Positions 50,584 to 57,747 of a DNA stretch of 64,000 nucleotides are shown in pieces. The position numbers and the translations under genes are program-made. Position 1 is the stretch's first letter, and each line of letters opens with the position of its first letter. Origin of the DNA: Kitasatospora sp. NBC_00458 (GTDB taxonomy: Bacteria > Actinomycetota > Actinomycetes > Streptomycetales > Streptomycetaceae); NCBI RefSeq assembly GCF_036013975.1, contig NZ_CP107904.1, positions 4,155,001-4,219,000 on the forward strand, in the 5' to 3' direction. The notes below the pieces were generated by a model. It was not told where the DNA came from. It worked only from the letters and a program-made list of their open reading frames with translations, and made no database searches.

Positions 50584-51926
50584 GCCGGGCCTCCGGCGAG
50601 CCGCACCCCGCGGCCGGCGAGCACCCGGGTCAGCCGCTCCCAGCCGGGCCCCGGGACCGTGCCGCCGTCCGTCGTGAACGTCACCGCGGGGGTGGTGACG
50701 GCCAGTCCGTGCCGGTCACCGGCCAGGGTGTGGATCTCGGCGACCCGCCGTCTGCCGGTGGCGGGCTCCCGCACGAGGTGCACCACCACGTCCAGTGCGG
50801 CCCGGAGCTGGCTGTGCAGGGCCGCCCGGTCCAGCCCGGCCAGCGAGCCGAGCGCCTCCAGTCGGACCGGCACGTCCGCGGCGGTATTGGCGTGGACGGT
50901 CCCGGAGCCTCCTTCGTGGCCGGTGTTGAGGGCGGCCAGGAGGTCCGCGACCTCGGCCCCGCGCACCTCTCCGACCACCAGCCGGTCGGGCCGCATCCGC
51001 AGCGCCTGGCGGACCAGGTCCCGCAGCGTCAGCTCGCCCAGCCCCTCCTGGTTGGGCGGGCGGCTCTGCAGCCGGACCACGTGCGGATGGTCCGGTCGCA
51101 GCTCGGCGGAGTCCTCGGCGACGACGATCCGCTCCCCCGGACCGACCAGGCCGAGCAGCGCCGACAACAGGGTGGTCTTCCCTGTCCCGGTGCCGCCGCT
51201 GACCAGCAGCGAGAGCCGGGCCCGCAGGATGCCGGCCAGTAGCTCCGCACCACGCGGAGGGACCGAACCACCGCCCACCAGCTCGTCCAGGGTGAACGGC
51301 CGGGAGCGGCAGACCCGCAGCGAGATGTGCGTGCAGCCGGCCGCGATCGGCGGCAGCACCGCGTGCAGCCTGGTGCCGTCCGGCAGCCGGGCGTCCACCC
51401 AGGGCCGCGCGTCGTCGAGCCGGCGCCCGGCCGCCGTGGCCAGGCGGTGGGCCAGCCGCCGCACCGCCTCGGCGTCGGCGAAGCGGACGCCGGTGGCCCG
51501 GCGGAGCCCACCGCCCCGGTCGACCCAGACCTCGTCCGGGCCGTTGACCAGGACGTCCGTGACGTCGGGCGCCGCCAGCAGCCGGTCCAGCGGGCCCGCA
51601 CCCACCAGTTCGGCGCAGAGCGAGCGCACGGTGTCGAGGACGTCGTCGCCGCCGAGCGGCGGCCGGGCGGCACGCAGGGCGGTCGCGACCGAACCGGCCG
51701 TCGGTGCGGCCCCGGACTCGGCCAGCCGCAGCCGGACGGCGTCGACCAGCGCAGCCGTCCGCTCCTCCCGCGCCGTCCGCCCGTAGGGGTTGGGTTCGGA
51801 CGGCGGGCCCGTGGCCGGGATGACCGTCCCGGTGGCGGGCACGCTCCGGAGCGGCCGCCGTTCGTACGCTCCGGCGCACCGGTCGGCGGAACCTCCCGCG
51901 CCGCCCGTTCGACGTAGACGGACCAT
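50580..51926 (-). CDS. TadA/CpaF-family secretion ATPase
   Basis: The 448-residue hexameric ATPase drives the Tad pilus. After an N-terminal helical domain (LVDAVRLRLAESGA, then LDRLLAAPDVTDVLVNGPDEVWVDRGGGL) it has Walker A GGTGTGKTT, the Asp box/Walker B region RMRPDRLVVGEVRGAEVADLLAALNTGHEGG, and the His-box stretch GGSGTVHANTAADVPVRLEAL. ATGA overlap with the Ssd/CpaE gene stop sets the start at 51926. The N-terminal 50 residues are low complexity. TadB, TadC and the prepilin follow in the same direction, so the operon is complete apart from a peptidase and secretin (none is needed in a monoderm). Confidence 0.9.
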   Translation of the reverse strand: MVRLRRTGGAGGSADRCAGAYERRPLRSVPATGTVIPATGPPSEPNPYGRTAREERTAALVDAVRLRLAESGAAPTAGSVATALRAARPPLGGDDVLDTVRSLCAELVGAGPLDRLLAAPDVTDVLVNGPDEVWVDRGGGLRRATGVRFADAEAVRRLAHRLATAAGRRLDDARPWVDARLPDGTRLHAVLPPIAAGCTHISLRVCRSRPFTLDELVGGGSVPPRGAELLAGILRARLSLLVSGGTGTGKTTLLSALLGLVGPGERIVVAEDSAELRPDHPHVVRLQSRPPNQEGLGELTLRDLVRQALRMRPDRLVVGEVRGAEVADLLAALNTGHEGGSGTVHANTAADVPVRLEALGSLAGLDRAALHSQLRAALDVVVHLVREPATGRRRVAEIHTLAGDRHGLAVTTPAVTFTTDGGTVPGPGWERLTRVLAGRGVRLAGGPA

Positions 51927-53050
51927 CAGTAGACACCTCCCCCGACCGCCGGCACCGGCGGCAGCACCTCGTCCAGGAAAGTCACGCAGAAGCGCGCGAG
52001 CGGGCCGTTCTCCCGGATGCCGGGCGGCACTCCCTGCTCGACGTCGGCATCCAGGCCCGGCTCCGGATCCAGCACCCCGGCGAGTTGCATGCGCAGCCCC
52101 TGCGCGATCTTCCGGGCCGGGAGCCCGAAGGGCCCCAGGGGGCGCACCACGGCCCGCACGTCCTCGATCCGCATCCGGGCGGACGCCGCCACCCGGTCGG
52201 CGGCCGCCACCGCGCGCAGCTCGGCGGGCACCACCAGCAGGGCCGTGTCGGACTGCTCCAGGGCCTGCCCGGCCGCCGGATCGAGCCTCCGCGGCACGTC
52301 GACCACGACCAGGCCACCGCGGCGGCGGGCGGCGGCCAGCACGCTGCGCATGGCCCCGGGCGGCACGGCCAGCGTGTCGCCCCGGTCCCAGGAGAGGCAG
52401 GACAGCGCGGTGAGCCGCTTGAGCACGGGCAGCGCCCGGGCCAGCTCGGCGCCGCTCACCCGGCCCCGCGAGCCGGCCAGGTCGGGCCAGCGCAGGCCCG
52501 CTGCCGTCTCACCGCCGAGCAGCAGGTCGAGCCCGCCGCCCAGGGGGTCACCGTCGACGAGGACGGTCCGCCGTCCGCGGCGCGCGGCGGTCACGGCGAG
52601 CGCGCACGCCAGGGTGGAGGCGCCCGCGCCGCCCCGGCCGCCGATCACCGCGACGGTGAGCGCCGGGGTGCCGACGCCCTCCACGGCGTCGGCGATCCGG
52701 TCGAGCAGCCAGGCCTCCGCATCGGGAAGGAACAGCACGTGCTCGGCGCCGAGTTGGACGGCTCTGACCCAGACGCCCGGGTCGTCGAGGTCGAGCCCCA
52801 GCAGCAGCACCCCGGCCCGGCGGGGCAGCCCGGAGCACTGTCCGGCCCGGTCGTCGCCGACCAGGACCAGCGACGACTCCTCCCACAGCTCGCGCGGCGG
52901 CGGCGCTCCCCGGATCAGCCGCGGTTCGGTGCCGGCCGCCGCACAGATCCGCAGCAGGTGTTCGGCGAGGCCGTCGTCCCCGGTGAGGACGAGCGGTCGG
53001 GCGGGCTCGGGGCCCCCGGCGGTGGCGCGGTCGGCGGTGGGCTTCGACAT
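51926..53050 (-). CDS. Ssd/CpaE-like MinD-family protein with variant P-loop
   Basis: The 374-residue protein has a receiver-like N-terminal half (VLVGDDRAGQCSGLPRRAGVLLLGLD, LGAEHVLFLPDAEAWLLDRIADA) and a MinD/ParA-type C-terminal half. The deviant Walker A reads GGRGGAGAST, so neither of the two usual lysines is present; later segments LVDGDPLGGGLDLLLGGE and VVVDVPRRLDP keep Asp residues. This variation matches the septum-site-determining (Ssd) proteins of actinobacteria. In other phyla CpaE places the pilus at the pole. The ATG at 53050 follows AGGGGAG. It starts the seven- to eight-gene leftward Tad operon and overlaps tadA by ATGA. Confidence 0.82.
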   Translation of the reverse strand: MSKPTADRATAGGPEPARPLVLTGDDGLAEHLLRICAAAGTEPRLIRGAPPPRELWEESSLVLVGDDRAGQCSGLPRRAGVLLLGLDLDDPGVWVRAVQLGAEHVLFLPDAEAWLLDRIADAVEGVGTPALTVAVIGGRGGAGASTLACALAVTAARRGRRTVLVDGDPLGGGLDLLLGGETAAGLRWPDLAGSRGRVSGAELARALPVLKRLTALSCLSWDRGDTLAVPPGAMRSVLAAARRRGGLVVVDVPRRLDPAAGQALEQSDTALLVVPAELRAVAAADRVAASARMRIEDVRAVVRPLGPFGLPARKIAQGLRMQLAGVLDPEPGLDADVEQGVPPGIRENGPLARFCVTFLDEVLPPVPAVGGGVY

Positions 53051-53721
53051 GGCGGCTCCCCTGTGAGGTGCCGGGCCGCACAGGGCGGCCGGGCAGCTGT
53101 CCGGTCGGTGCGGCAGCCGGCCGCGGGCCCGCAGCACGGACCCGGTGACCGCTGCCGACCATCACGGTGGGCGGTGATCCGGATTCCGTCCGCCGGCTTC
53201 CGATTCCCTGTGGACAACTCGGGGGCTGTGGATGAAAACGTTCACCCGGACGGGGGGCTATTGAGCAAAGAATTGACGAAACGGCTCCACCGAGAAGAAC
53301 CGCATAGGCCGTGCCAAGGGGAAGCACCGGCTCCGGCAGCGGCTTCGGAGCACCATTCCCCGTGTTCGGGGGCGCGGGGGCAGCCATGAGCAATGATCTA
53401 CGGAGAGTGACCAAACCGGTCGGGGAGCCCCATTGTCGACACCCCCCGTAGACACCCGCCGGTCCGGCCGGCCGATTCTCCCGGCCGACGGCGTCGAGCC
53501 CGGAAAATGGCCCCGGACGTGCGACGACCCCCGCCGGGGGGGAGAGCGGGGGTCGTCTATCCACGGTCCGACTCGGGGGGGAGGAGCCGGACCGGGTTAG
53601 CACGGTCGCGAACGATCCGTGACTTCCATGGTGTACCCGAGCGGCCAGAAACACAAACCCGCACGCCCGCGAGTACGCCGAATGGCGGGCGGTTTTGTGG
53701 TGCCCTCTATCCTCGGTTCCC
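53051..53721. other. 671-bp region upstream of the Tad operon and HAD gene
   Basis: No gene is apparent. It contains a perfect Streptomyces-type DnaA box, TTGTCCACA (minus strand, 53209-53217), and a close second one, TCATCCACA (minus strand, 53227-53235), 9 bp away. A 12-bp perfect hairpin lies at 53523-53557 (GACGACCCCCGC with GCGGGGGTCGTC). A TATCCT at 53708-53713 sits 9 nt before the HAD start codon, suggesting a leaderless transcript. Confidence 0.55.
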
Positions 53722-54738
53722 GTGGACACCACCGAGAACGCCGACGAGTACGCCGACGAGTCCCCGGACTCCACCACCGGAGCCGCCGAGGCTCCCGGAG
53801 GCACCGGGGCGGCCCCGGCCGCCGGGACGTCCGGGACCGCCGGGACGCCCCTGACCGGCGCGCCGGCCGAAATCGCGGCCGGAGCCGCAGGCGGTGCCCA
53901 GGCCGTCAGGCCCCCGGCCGTGCGGCCGCACCAGACCGGCCCGCGGACCGCCGCCTTCTTCGACCTCGACAAGACGATCATCGCCAAGTCGAGCGCCCTC
54001 GCGTTCAGCCGCCCCTTCTACCAAGGCGGTCTGATCAACCGTCGGGCCGTCCTGCGAAGTGCGTACGCCCAGTTCGTCTTCCTGGTGGGCGGCGCGGACC
54101 ACGACCAGATGGAGAAGATGCGCGAGTATCTCTCCGCGCTCACCCGGGGCTGGAACGTGCAGCAGGTCCGCGAGATCGTCGCCGAGACCCTGCACAACCT
54201 GATCGACCCGATCATCTACGACGAGGCCGCCTCGCTCATCGAGCAGCACCACGCGGCCGGCCGCGACGTCGTCATCGTCAGCAGCTCCGGCTCCGAGGTG
54301 GTCGAGCCGATCGGCGCGCTGCTCGGCGCCGACCACGTGATCGCGACCCGGCTGAAGATCGAGGACGGCTGCTACACGGGCGAGATCGAGTACTACGCCT
54401 ACGCCGAGAACAAGGCCGCCGCCATCCGGGAGTTGGCCGAGCGCGAGGGCTACGACCTCGCCGAGTGCTACGCCTACAGCGACTCGTCCACCGACCTGCC
54501 GCTGCTGGAGGCGGTCGGCCACCCGTCGGCGGTCAACCCGGACCGCGCGCTGCGCAAGGAGGCGGTCGCCCGCGAGTGGCCGGTCCTGGTATTCGACCGG
54601 CCGGTGGAACTCCGGCGGCGGCTCCCGGAGTTCTCGGCCCCGAGCGGATCGGTGCTGACGGCGGTGGCGGTCGGCACGGCGATGCTCACGGCCGGGGTGA
54701 TCTGGTACCTGGCCCGGCGGCGGCGACCGGTGGCCTGA
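53722..54738 (+). CDS. HAD-IB family phosphatase, membrane-tailed
   Basis: The 338-residue protein has an acidic low-complexity N-terminus, then a HAD subfamily IB phosphatase: motif I FFDLDKTII (nucleophile Asp in DLDKT), motif II VSSSGSEVVEP, and motif III with YAYSDSSTDLPLLEAVGHPSAVNPD, in which SDSSTD holds the acidic pair. A C-terminal helix (VLTAVAVGTAMLTAGVIWYLA) ends in basic residues. Proteins of this type, SerB- or CicA-like, act on phosphoserine or other small phosphates; in Streptomyces the gene in this place is annotated as differentiation-related. The GTG at 53722 has no ribosome-binding site and a -10-like TATCCT 9 nt before it, so a leaderless mRNA is likely. Confidence 0.85.
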   Translation: MDTTENADEYADESPDSTTGAAEAPGGTGAAPAAGTSGTAGTPLTGAPAEIAAGAAGGAQAVRPPAVRPHQTGPRTAAFFDLDKTIIAKSSALAFSRPFYQGGLINRRAVLRSAYAQFVFLVGGADHDQMEKMREYLSALTRGWNVQQVREIVAETLHNLIDPIIYDEAASLIEQHHAAGRDVVIVSSSGSEVVEPIGALLGADHVIATRLKIEDGCYTGEIEYYAYAENKAAAIRELAEREGYDLAECYAYSDSSTDLPLLEAVGHPSAVNPDRALRKEAVAREWPVLVFDRPVELRRRLPEFSAPSGSVLTAVAVGTAMLTAGVIWYLARRRRPVA

Positions 54739-54804
54739 CCGCCGAGCGGAACCAGGACGGACCCCTACAGGCGGGGGTGAACCGGACAAAAGCCGAAGAC
54801 TTCT

Positions 54805-54833
54805 CGTTTCGGGTTCCCCTTTCGCCCGAAACG
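54805..54833. terminator. Stem-loop between convergent genes
   Basis: CGTTTCGGG and CCCGAAACG form a perfect 9-bp stem with an 11-nt loop, about 70 nt after the HAD stop and facing the convergent Fic-like gene. It is the likely end of the rightward transcript. The rest of the 410-bp gap up to 55148 holds a heptamer repeat and no gene. Confidence 0.6.
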
Positions 54834-55103
54834 CGATACAAATGAAGCACGGCCCGCGAGACCCGGTCAGGACCGAAGAGGTCAAACCGACAACGCAGTT
54901 AAGGCCCCACGGACCGCGTGTACAGATAGCCGAGCACCCACATGCAGCCGACCCGCTGTCGGGCCGCCGCACCAGACGAACGGGCAGGATCCCCGTCTGA
55001 TGGGCACTTCCGGTGCATGCATGGTCACCCGGCATCTGTGCCAGCGGCGGCACCCGGCAGGATCAGGTGCCGCCGCATCCGTCTGTCCGGCCCGGCCGAG
55101 CCC

Positions 55104-55147
55104 GGCAACCGGCAACCGGCAACCGGCAACCGGCAACCGGCAACCGG
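55104..55147. repeat. Heptanucleotide tandem repeat (GGCAACC)6
   Basis: Six exact GGCAACC copies plus GG lie 1 bp from the stop codon of the Fic-like gene, on its 3' side. A 7-bp unit is not a codon multiple, so copy-number change would not keep a reading frame; the repeat lies outside the coding frame. In the minus-strand mRNA it reads GGTTGCC repeats. Confidence 0.9.
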
Positions 55148-55148
55148 A

Positions 55149-56048
55149 TCAGACCATGCCGCGCTGCATCGCCTCGCAGACCGCCGTGGACTCCCGCACC
55201 CCGAGCCGCAGGCCCCGCCCGCAGTGGCCGATCCAGGCCGCCAGCCCCTCCGGCGTCCCCGCCAGGTAGCCCGCCAGGGCCCGCCGGTAGGCGTCCGTCC
55301 CCAGCTCCGCGAGGCCGACCTCGGCCGGGCAGATCGACTTCGGGTCCAGCCCCTCCGCGATCAGCACGATCCGCTGCGCGGCGCGGGCGATCAGGCCGTT
55401 GTGGGAGCCGAACGGCCGCAGCGCCAGCAGTTCCCCGTGCACCACCGAGGCGACCACCAGCGCGGGGGTCCCCACGCCCTGCCCCTCGGCGCGGGCCACC
55501 AGCAGCCGGGAGAGCTGGTCCAGCCGGGCGGCGACCTCCTCCGACCCCGGCGCGGGGGGCAGTCCGGGCGCCGGACCGTCCGCCGCATCCGGCACCGGCG
55601 CGTCGACCCCCTCCACCGGGGGGAGCTCCAGCGGGAACGGGTCGTCGGCCCCCTCCCCCGCCTGGCGCGGCCGTCCCGCGGGGGCGTCGGAGTCGCCCAC
55701 CGCGAGCAGGTGCAGCCGGGCCAGCACCTGGAGCGGCGAATGCCGCCAGATACTCAGCAGCTGGCCGGCCTCGGCGGAGATCCGCAGCGCGGCGCCGACC
55801 GTGCGGGCCCCGGGGTCGGCACCGAAGTCGCTGCGGCGCCGGACCTCCTCCAGCGGCCAGTCCGCCCCGGCCAGTGCGGCGGAGGCGCGGGCGCCGCGCA
55901 GGGCGGACTCGGAGGTGACCTCGGCGGCGCGGCGGCGCATCACCCGGTGGCCGTAGAGGCGGTCGACGGCCTTGCGCACCTCGGCCACCGCGTCGGGCAC
56001 CCCGGGGAGCTGGGCCAGCGGGGCGAGGGGATCTGTTCCAGTGCTCAC
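55149..56048 (-). CDS. Degenerate Fic-like protein (often annotated oxidoreductase)
   Basis: The 299-residue protein has a helical N-terminal half (GVPDAVAEVRKAVDRLYGHRVMRRRAAEV) and a C-terminal part whose ALRPFGSHNGLIARAAQRIVLIAEGL lines up with the Fic active-site motif HPFxxGNGRxxR. Here the catalytic His is Arg (RPF), and GNGR reads HNGL, so AMP or other nucleotide transfer of the usual type is unlikely. The helical ATP-cradle residues are partly kept. Streptomyces genomes carry this gene at this position next to the HAD phosphatase, usually labelled oxidoreductase without support. The role is unknown. Start ATG or GTG at 56048 near the front; the exact codon is not critical. Confidence 0.65.
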   Translation of the reverse strand: MSTGTDPLAPLAQLPGVPDAVAEVRKAVDRLYGHRVMRRRAAEVTSESALRGARASAALAGADWPLEEVRRRSDFGADPGARTVGAALRISAEAGQLLSIWRHSPLQVLARLHLLAVGDSDAPAGRPRQAGEGADDPFPLELPPVEGVDAPVPDAADGPAPGLPPAPGSEEVAARLDQLSRLLVARAEGQGVGTPALVVASVVHGELLALRPFGSHNGLIARAAQRIVLIAEGLDPKSICPAEVGLAELGTDAYRRALAGYLAGTPEGLAAWIGHCGRGLRLGVRESTAVCEAMQRGMV

Positions 56049-56171
56049 CTACCCGAGGGTAATGAACGGGGTGCCACTCCCGGAACGGCAACCTCACATC
56101 ACCCGTTAGAGGCAATCCTCACTTCCCTCCGGCGAACCGCCCGAAACCCCGGATAGCATGACCGCTATCGG

Positions 56172-56185
56172 AATCGATAACGATT
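56172..56185. promoter_or_regulatory. Inverted repeat AATCG-ATAA-CGATT before the CooC-like gene
   Basis: Five-bp arms around ATAA, in an AT-rich stretch 86 bp upstream of the gene start at 56271, in the divergent gap with the Fic-like gene. The setting suggests an operator. No matching regulator is known to me from sequence alone, so identity stays open. Confidence 0.35.
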
Positions 56186-56270
56186 TCCAGTTCTGGAGAT
56201 CGTCGACCCCGGCCGCGGAGCGGACGTGCGACCGCGGCGGGCCCAGATCGAGCGAGAGCCGGAGTCCCAG

Positions 56271-57260
56271 ATGAAGATCGCCTTCGTCGGCAAGGGCGGC
56301 AGCGGCAAGACCACGCTGTCCGCACTGTTCATCCGCCACCTGGCCGCCGCGGGCCGCCCGGTCATCGCCGTCGACGCCGACATCAACCAGCACCTCGGCC
56401 CCGCGCTCGGGCTGACGGACGACCAGGCCGCCGGCCTGCCCTCGCTCGGGGCGCGCCTGCCCGAGATCAAGGAGTACCTGCGCGGCTCGAACCCGCTGAT
56501 CCGGTCCGCCGAGGAGATGATCAAGACCACTCCGCCCGGCCCCGGCTCCCGCCTGCTCAGGATCGTCGAGGAGAACCCGGTGTACGCGGCCTGCGCCCGG
56601 CCGGTCGCGCTCGACGAGGGGTCCGTGCGACTGCTGGCGACCGGGGCGTTCACCGAGGAGGACCTCGGCGTGGCCTGCTACCACTCCAAGGTCGGCGCGG
56701 TCGAGCTACTGCTCAACCACCTGGTCGACGGCCGGGACGAGTACGTCGTCACCGACATGACCGCAGGCTCCGACTCCTTCGCCTCGGGGCTGTTCACCCG
56801 TTTCGACCTGACCTTCCTGGTCGCCGAACCGACCCGCAAGGGCGTCTCGGTCTACCGCCAGTACCGCGACTACGCGCGCGACTTCGGCGTACGGCTGCGG
56901 GTGGTGGGCAACAAGGTGCAGGGACCGGACGACCTGGCGTTCCTCCGCCGCGAGGTCGGCGACGACCTGCTGACCACCTTCGGGCAGTCCGACTGGGTGC
57001 GCCGGCTGGAGCAGGGCGCGGAACCCCACCTGCGCGCCCTGGAGCCGGCCAACCGCGCCGTCCTGGACGAGCTGCGCACGGAGGCGGACGCCGCGTACGA
57101 CCGGCGGGACGCCCGCCGGTACACCGAGCAGGCCGTCCTCTTCCACCTCCGCAACGCCGAGAGCTGGGCCAACGCCAAGGTCGGCATCGACCTCGCCACC
57201 CAGGTCGACCACGACTTCGTGCTCGGCGACGAACCCGCCGCCGCCGGCGCACCCGCCTGA
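56271..57260 (+). CDS. CooC/NifH-like P-loop ATPase
   Basis: The 329-residue protein has the deviant Walker A KGGSGKTT directly after IAFVG, then VDADINQHLG, which matches the CooC/MinD family switch I, and later YVVTDMTAGSDSFASGLFTRFD (Walker B-like), LVAEPTRKGVSVYRQY and VVGNKVQGPDDL, the last giving the nucleotide-binding NK motif. Such ATPases insert metals such as nickel into enzymes, though a partner gene is not seen here. The ATG at 56271 is chosen because GGAG lies 6 nt upstream; an in-frame extension at 56226 lacks family sequence. A perfect 16-bp terminator follows. It is conserved in Streptomyces near acsA as I recall. Confidence 0.8.
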   Translation: MKIAFVGKGGSGKTTLSALFIRHLAAAGRPVIAVDADINQHLGPALGLTDDQAAGLPSLGARLPEIKEYLRGSNPLIRSAEEMIKTTPPGPGSRLLRIVEENPVYAACARPVALDEGSVRLLATGAFTEEDLGVACYHSKVGAVELLLNHLVDGRDEYVVTDMTAGSDSFASGLFTRFDLTFLVAEPTRKGVSVYRQYRDYARDFGVRLRVVGNKVQGPDDLAFLRREVGDDLLTTFGQSDWVRRLEQGAEPHLRALEPANRAVLDELRTEADAAYDRRDARRYTEQAVLFHLRNAESWANAKVGIDLATQVDHDFVLGDEPAAAGAPA

Positions 57261-57297
57261 CGCCCCGGCTGCGGCGATCCGCCGCCGGACCGCCTAC

Positions 57298-57333
57298 GGG
57301 CCGCGGCCTCCCCACCCGGGGAGGCCGCGGCCC
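57298..57333 (+). terminator. Perfect 16-bp stem-loop terminator
   Basis: GGGCCGCGGCCTCCCC pairs perfectly with GGGGAGGCCGCGGCCC across a 4-nt loop ACCC, about 37 nt after the CooC-like stop. This is one of the strongest stem-loops in the window. Confidence 0.8.
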
Positions 57334-57747
57334 GTTCGGCGTTCGGGCCCGGCCGGCCCGGCCCCGACACCGCCGCGGGCGCCCCACCAGCAGATTCCCG
57401 TCCGTTCGACCACCACCCAATGGGGTGAATCAGGCGATATTGCCTATCCCCCGAGATGACGCTGTGCAAAGATCCCATTACCCTCGGTTTACCGAGTCTT
57501 GATGTTCGTCTCGTCCCGACGGCCCTCTCCGAGGCATGGCTCCTCCCATCGCCCTCGACGAGCAGTCGTCGAGACCCCTGATGGTCCACGGTCCGGCCGG
57601 TGACACCCGCACTCCCCGCCGCGACCACGCCATCCCGCCACGCCGTCGCGACCCACGACAGCCGATCCGACTCGCCGAGCCCATCACCGGCTCACCGCAC
57701 CGCCGGACCTGACTGCGTTCGTTCCCCCGGAAAAGACGGGAAGACAT
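57334..57747. other. 414-bp upstream region of the SulP-CA gene
   Basis: No gene is apparent. It holds a short palindrome CTCGGT-TT-ACCGAG at 57483-57496 in an AT-richer zone (57,430-57,510) that is the best place for the promoter. The start codon at 57748 is preceded by GGAAG. Confidence 0.45.
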
